64,000 bases of DNA, taken from the NCBI GenBank assembly GCA_016868315.1, contig VGHE01000001.1, forward strand, positions 490,897 to 554,896, in the 5' to 3' direction. Positions 60,210 through 64,000 of this stretch are shown piece after piece. The notes beneath the pieces were generated by a model, which was not told the DNA's origin, ran no database searches, and worked only from the letters and a program-made list of their open reading frames with translations. This DNA comes from Betaproteobacteria bacterium. Lineage in GTDB: Bacteria > Bdellovibrionota_B > Oligoflexia > Silvanigrellales > Silvanigrellaceae. Position 1 is the stretch's first letter. Every line of letters begins with the position of its first letter. Both the position numbers and the translations under genes were made by a program.

Positions 60210-61304
60210 TTAGAAATCAAAAGAACCTATGTCGACTTCAATTTTTCTGAGTTCAGCCGCCTTCTCTTCCGGATAGGTGTCATTGATGAAAAAGCCCGTG
60301 CCACTTTCAACACCCGCGAGATACTTGAGCTTCTGAGCCGTCCGGTAAGGCGGATATATTTCGATATGCCAATGGTAATGAGAGCAGTTTTCGTCGCGGG
60401 CTGCCGCTTGGTGATGAGCCATAATGTAGGGCATGGGGAAGCCAAACAGGGCGTCGTATTTCATGAGAATGGTTTTGAGAGCAATCGAGAGTTCTCGGCA
60501 CTCAGAGGGTGTGAGCTGTTGTAAAAGAGGCCGATGAGCGCGTGTGGTGATGTGAACTTCGTAGGGATAGCGCGCTGCAAACGGAATAAAGGCAACAATT
60601 TCCTGACCCTCAAAAACAATCCGGTTTTTATCCTTCAGTTCGTTTTCTGTGAGCGAGCAAATCAGACATTGCTTGTTTTTTTCAAAATGCGCTTGTGCAG
60701 CCAGGTGTTCATTTTTGATGAACGGGGGTAAATGATTAAATGCGTAGATTTGCCCGTGAGGGTGATGAAGTGTCACTCCAACTTCAGTCCCTTTGTTCTC
60801 GAACGGGAAAACAAATTCTATGTTGGGGTCGCGCGAAATTTCTTTGCAGCGATCTTGCCAGACGTGAACTAGCCCTTCGATTTGCGAGAGTGGTTCGCGG
60901 GCAAGGGTTGAGTCGTGGCGGGGTGAGTAGAGAACGACCTCGCATTTTCCTGTGGGAGTTTCACCAGACAAGGAGAGCCCAGGAAACATGTTTTCAAACA
61001 CAGCCCACTCGTAATTACCGACACCATGTGGGACTTCGGTGTCCAACTGCGTTCCATCTGCAAGTGGTGTGGTCGGACAGAGGGGGCAATATTCGCGTGG
61101 GGGTAGAAATGGGCGATCTTGTCGGCTTGCAGAAATGCTTACAAACTCGCCGCGCATGGCATTCCAGCGCAGGTGAGGCGGAGTCCATGTGCCCGGACGC
61201 ACCAAACCTGCTGCGGTAGGTTGGTGATCTTTTGCAAAAGGTGCACGGCTGTATTGAATCCAGGCGCGGCCATCAGGCTTCCGCCATTCAAACTTGTGCA
61301 GCAT
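60210..61304 (-). CDS. galT: Galactose-1-phosphate uridylyltransferase GalT
   Basis: A 364-residue HIT-superfamily enzyme that exchanges UMP between UDP-glucose and galactose-1-phosphate. Zinc ligands C73 and C76 in CPLC, and the active site HPHGQ (181-185) with H183 as the nucleophile. HYHWHIEIYPP near the C-terminus is also typical. AGGAG precedes ATG 61304. First gene of the operon; galE, needed to recycle UDP-galactose, is not in the window. Confidence 0.96.
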   Translation of the reverse strand: MLHKFEWRKPDGRAWIQYSRAPFAKDHQPTAAGLVRPGTWTPPHLRWNAMRGEFVSISASRQDRPFLPPREYCPLCPTTPLADGTQLDTEVPHGVGNYEWAVFENMFPGLSLSGETPTGKCEVVLYSPRHDSTLAREPLSQIEGLVHVWQDRCKEISRDPNIEFVFPFENKGTEVGVTLHHPHGQIYAFNHLPPFIKNEHLAAQAHFEKNKQCLICSLTENELKDKNRIVFEGQEIVAFIPFAARYPYEVHITTRAHRPLLQQLTPSECRELSIALKTILMKYDALFGFPMPYIMAHHQAAARDENCSHYHWHIEIYPPYRTAQKLKYLAGVESGTGFFINDTYPEEKAAELRKIEVDIGSFDF

Positions 61305-61379
61305 GGTCAGGATCTCCTTGTTTGACCCAACACTTTAGCGCGTTTTGTGGAATGGGCAAAGCAGGATTGGAACGGAAAA

Positions 61380-64000
61380 TCATGGAATGACGTATTTACT
61401 GCACATTCTCGGACGGGGTGAAGTGAGAGGGGTGGTTGCATTACATGACGTGTTGCTGCCACAGATGAAGGCTGGGCTTGAAACCTGTTGGAAATTTGAA
61501 GTGCCTAGCTGACCCGAGGCGTTGTTGCCCCAGCAGTAGCTTGTACCCTCAATGCTCATGGCGCAGGTATGAGCGTCACCTGCGGAAAGCGAAACGATTG
61601 TCGCAGTAGCAGGAAAGTTGATGGCTGTGGGAGATTTCTTGCAAAAGGTGGCGTTTACAGCGCCACTGCCTGAGTTGCAGTCATCATTTGAGCCATCGGT
61701 TGTGGTTACGCTGCCTACGCCAAGCTGGCCTGTGTTGCCAAGACCCCAACAGCTGACGCTGAAGTCATTCAGCAGAGCGCATGTGTGATATGTTCCGGCA
61801 GAAATTTGTACTGCATTTGAGTTGATGTCTGCCACCTGCACGGGAACATTGCTTGAAGATGTCGATCCGATACCCAGCTGCCCAACAGAGTTGTCCCCCC
61901 AGCAGTAAACATCGCCACCCGAGCGCAGTGCACATGTATGACTATAGCCGGCTGTGAGCTGTAGCACATTGGTACCTAATTGTGAGGTCTCAACCGCAAC
62001 TGGAACACTGCTATTTGATGTGGAGTTGTTTCCCAATTTGCCTGAGGCGCCATTGCCCCAGCAATAAACAGAGTTCACCCCAGAGCCCTGATTTTGAATT
62101 GCACACGCATGTTGATGTCCTGCGGAGAGTGCAAACACATCTGCGTTGCTACCTGAGAATGCGCCTTTCGAGACTGCCACAACACTTCCGACCGAAGGGG
62201 TCGTGTTTGTGCCATTGCCCAGTTGTCCTGAACTATTCAATCCCCAACAGTGCACGTGCCCCGAGCTGGATGCACCTGTATCATTGAGAATGGCACAGGC
62301 GAATTGACCAAATTTTCCGCCGCTGATGGCAACGGGAGTGCGGCTGGCAAAGTTGATTGCGGATGCAAAAGAACTTGTTGCACCACTCGATCGACCGAGT
62401 TGGCCGTGCGTATTGCTTCCTGCACAGCGAATTTCTTTGCTCGAAGTGCCATTGCCAAGTGCGCAAGTAAAATCAGAACCCGCCGAAACCTGCAGCGGCG
62501 TGAATGAGGCAATACTTATTGTCTGCGGGAAATTATATGTCGTGGTGTTTCCTGTTCCCAGTTGCGAAGATGAATTGCCTCCCCAACATTTCAAAGTTGA
62601 AACATCTATGAGGCAGCTGTGTCCGGTTGCCGCTGAAATCGATGCAAGATTTCCGGTACAAAGTCTGCACACAGAGGCAGTCGTCACATAGTCGGGCTGG
62701 AATCCATCCAGATTTACGGTTGTCTCTGAAATGCTATTGGCATGATTTGCAATGTTTCTGATGGTTATATTTTCAAGCGTACGGTTAATCGAATAGGAGG
62801 TTGAGGTACCTGAAATTCTGGGGGAGAGACCAAAGGCTGTGTTGTTGTTTATTCCACTCAGAAAATTGATGGAAGTTGCTTCAAACAATGCTGTGGTTGA
62901 GACCTGCGATTTGTTGCGTGTTGGCGGTGAATCGATGAGATAGGAAGAGCTAAATGTTGTATCGAAGGCGGTGGGTGAGGTCGAACTTGTTCCCGTGCTT
63001 GCAACAGCTCCTGTGAACCTAAGATTCGAACTGTGGCTAAATGAGTTGATATTACCTGACTTTGAAAACTGAGCTGAACTTGAGACAGTGCAGATCGAGT
63101 TGGAGGTAGCACTGAGACTTGGTTTGCTGACGCTTGATATAGAAAGCTGGTAGTGGTTGAGCTCAACTGAAAACGAAGAAAATGCGGTGCAGGTCGACGC
63201 TGCATCACAGGCACGAACCTTATATTTGCAGGTACCGTAGTTCGGGGAAGTTGTGTACGTTCCCGTGAGCGAACCAGTCGTAGAAGTAAATGATTCAGGG
63301 CAAGTGAATCCTGAAATGTTCTGATCCGATTGAAATTCCATTTTATAGGTGAGTGTGTCGCCGGAGTCTATGTCACTTGCGCCCGTACAGCTCAAATTCC
63401 ACGTCGCCCCGTTTCGGCCACTGTACCTAATTTCCGCAGTCGAACTTCCTGCACACGAGATTGTCCCGGTAGGCGCATCGTTGGTGTTGCTGACTTGAAG
63501 AGTAAAGACGGTCGATGCAGTCAGCACTTTGTGATCGGTAGCAACGCCATCATCTGTTAATGTGAAGGTCAGCTGTGCAGAACCAAACTGATTGGCCAAG
63601 GGTGTGAGCGTCGCCGTGCAATTCGGCCAAGTCCCCCCCCAAGCCACGCCACTGTTCGGTATAAGGGTTGTGTTGGTTGATGACATACTCAGATAGATAG
63701 AGCTACAGGTATAACTTTTGTCCGGGTCGTTGGCTGAAAAATTGATGGTCAACGAGCTGTCTTCTGAGGTGGATTGTGGCGAGGAAATTGAGCTGATTGT
63801 GGGGGCATGGTTGATGGGAGTGACGGTCAGTTGAAAGGATGCTGAAGCTGTAGCCGCGCCGTCATCGACGGTGAAGGTCAAATTCGTTGAACCGCTTTTG
63901 TTACTGACCGGTGTAACTGTCGCAGTGCAGTTTGGAACTGTCCCCGAAAAGGAAACTGCACCTGAGTTTGCAACGAGATTGTTGTCTCCGGTTGCATAAC
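61380..64000 (-). CDS. Second cadherin-like/RCC1-repeat protein (5' part beyond window)
   Basis: At least 873 residues; the frame remains open to 64000, so the N-terminus is outside. From the right edge: two or more cadherin/Ig-like modules (VPNCTATVTPVSNKSGST, TFTVDDG, INHAPTIS), one further domain, then the bridge with YVTTASVCRLC and seven RCC1 repeats (AGxxHTC...CWGxNxxGQLG) with a Cys pair in most blades. The end RPRMCSKYVIP closely matches the RPRTCSVYTIP end of the giant lipoprotein. It is likely surface or secreted. It starts 75 bp downstream of nothing but the galT promoter region; galT is upstream on the same strand's far side and not co-transcribed from it. Confidence 0.85.
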   Translation of the reverse strand, partial: YATGDNNLVANSGAVSFSGTVPNCTATVTPVSNKSGSTNLTFTVDDGAATASASFQLTVTPINHAPTISSISSPQSTSEDSSLTINFSANDPDKSYTCSSIYLSMSSTNTTLIPNSGVAWGGTWPNCTATLTPLANQFGSAQLTFTLTDDGVATDHKVLTASTVFTLQVSNTNDAPTGTISCAGSSTAEIRYSGRNGATWNLSCTGASDIDSGDTLTYKMEFQSDQNISGFTCPESFTSTTGSLTGTYTTSPNYGTCKYKVRACDAASTCTAFSSFSVELNHYQLSISSVSKPSLSATSNSICTVSSSAQFSKSGNINSFSHSSNLRFTGAVASTGTSSTSPTAFDTTFSSSYLIDSPPTRNKSQVSTTALFEATSINFLSGINNNTAFGLSPRISGTSTSYSINRTLENITIRNIANHANSISETTVNLDGFQPDYVTTASVCRLCTGNLASISAATGHSCLIDVSTLKCWGGNSSSQLGTGNTTTYNFPQTISIASFTPLQVSAGSDFTCALGNGTSSKEIRCAGSNTHGQLGRSSGATSSFASAINFASRTPVAISGGKFGQFACAILNDTGASSSGHVHCWGLNSSGQLGNGTNTTPSVGSVVAVSKGAFSGSNADVFALSAGHQHACAIQNQGSGVNSVYCWGNGASGKLGNNSTSNSSVPVAVETSQLGTNVLQLTAGYSHTCALRSGGDVYCWGDNSVGQLGIGSTSSSNVPVQVADINSNAVQISAGTYHTCALLNDFSVSCWGLGNTGQLGVGSVTTTDGSNDDCNSGSGAVNATFCKKSPTAINFPATATIVSLSAGDAHTCAMSIEGTSYCWGNNASGQLGTSNFQQVSSPAFICGSNTSCNATTPLTSPRPRMCSKYVIP

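Noticed and set aside
61380..64000. Transposition as the source of the second RCC1 gene
   Set aside because: No inverted repeats, transposase or target duplication seen at its 3' side, and the other end is outside the window.

Overview
This window is from a Gram-negative bacterium with a full outer-membrane biogenesis programme and about 50% GC judged by eye. It carries a TolQ/TolR-type motor operon with an FHA-TM-AgmX/PglI-tail protein, giant lipoproteins ending in RCC1 repeats, and many TPR and beta-barrel envelope proteins. This mix suggests a relative of the former Deltaproteobacteria. The Bdellovibrionota/Oligoflexia are my best guess, because Myxococcota usually have much higher GC. The assignment is inference; no rRNA or other marker is present. 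I saw no tRNA, rRNA, CRISPR array, IS element or prophage.

Layout. 1-2.6 kb: tail of a gene, a small membrane protein and two unknown envelope-type proteins. 2.7-3.9 kb (minus): a KamA-family radical SAM enzyme. 4.0-21.5 kb (plus): a nearly gapless run elbB-lolC-lolD-bamA-skp-lpxD-fabZ-lpxA-lpxB-msbA-lpxK-rppH-wzz-scoA-scoB-aroA. It covers lipoprotein release, outer-membrane protein assembly, lipid A synthesis and flipping, and O-chain length control, and ends in CoA-transferase and shikimate genes. Many junctions are stop-start overlaps. 21.5-30.1 kb (minus): a giant lipoprotein of about 2446 residues (helical N-terminus, about 11 cadherin/Ig-like modules, 7 RCC1 repeats) preceded by a LysM protein with a 12-bp minisatellite. 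30.1-33.1 kb (plus): an outer-membrane-type protein and an Asn/Pro/Gln-repeat lipoprotein. 33.2-41.0 kb (minus): htpG, an aldose-epimerase-like protein, a 1202-residue FAD/Fe-S/CCG oxidoreductase and a divergent RelA/SpoT-fold protein.

41.1-52.1 kb (plus): a thioredoxin-like protein lacking CXXC, then a TolQ-TolR-TolR-barrel-TPR-TPR-TPR lipoprotein-FHA/AgmX-tail operon. Its composition matches the Agl/Glt gliding or Tol-like energy-transducing machines of myxobacteria and Bdellovibrio. 52.4-56.6 kb: an M23 peptidase lipoprotein, a SpoU methyltransferase and STAS-domain protein on the minus strand, a 370-bp intergenic region with paired DnaA boxes, a YaiL-like protein and a SurA-like/DsbA fusion. 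56.6-61.3 kb (minus): galT-galK-GH42 beta-galactosidase, a compact galactoside-use operon without galE. 61.4-64.0 kb (minus): the C-terminal part of a second cadherin-like/RCC1 protein, running off the right edge.

The window is dominated by cell-envelope construction and by large secreted or surface proteins. The most interesting elements are the Glt-like motor operon, the pair of RCC1/cadherin-like proteins with a shared C-terminal cassette, the divergent RelA/SpoT-fold protein, and a BamA whose usual RGF loop motif is altered.
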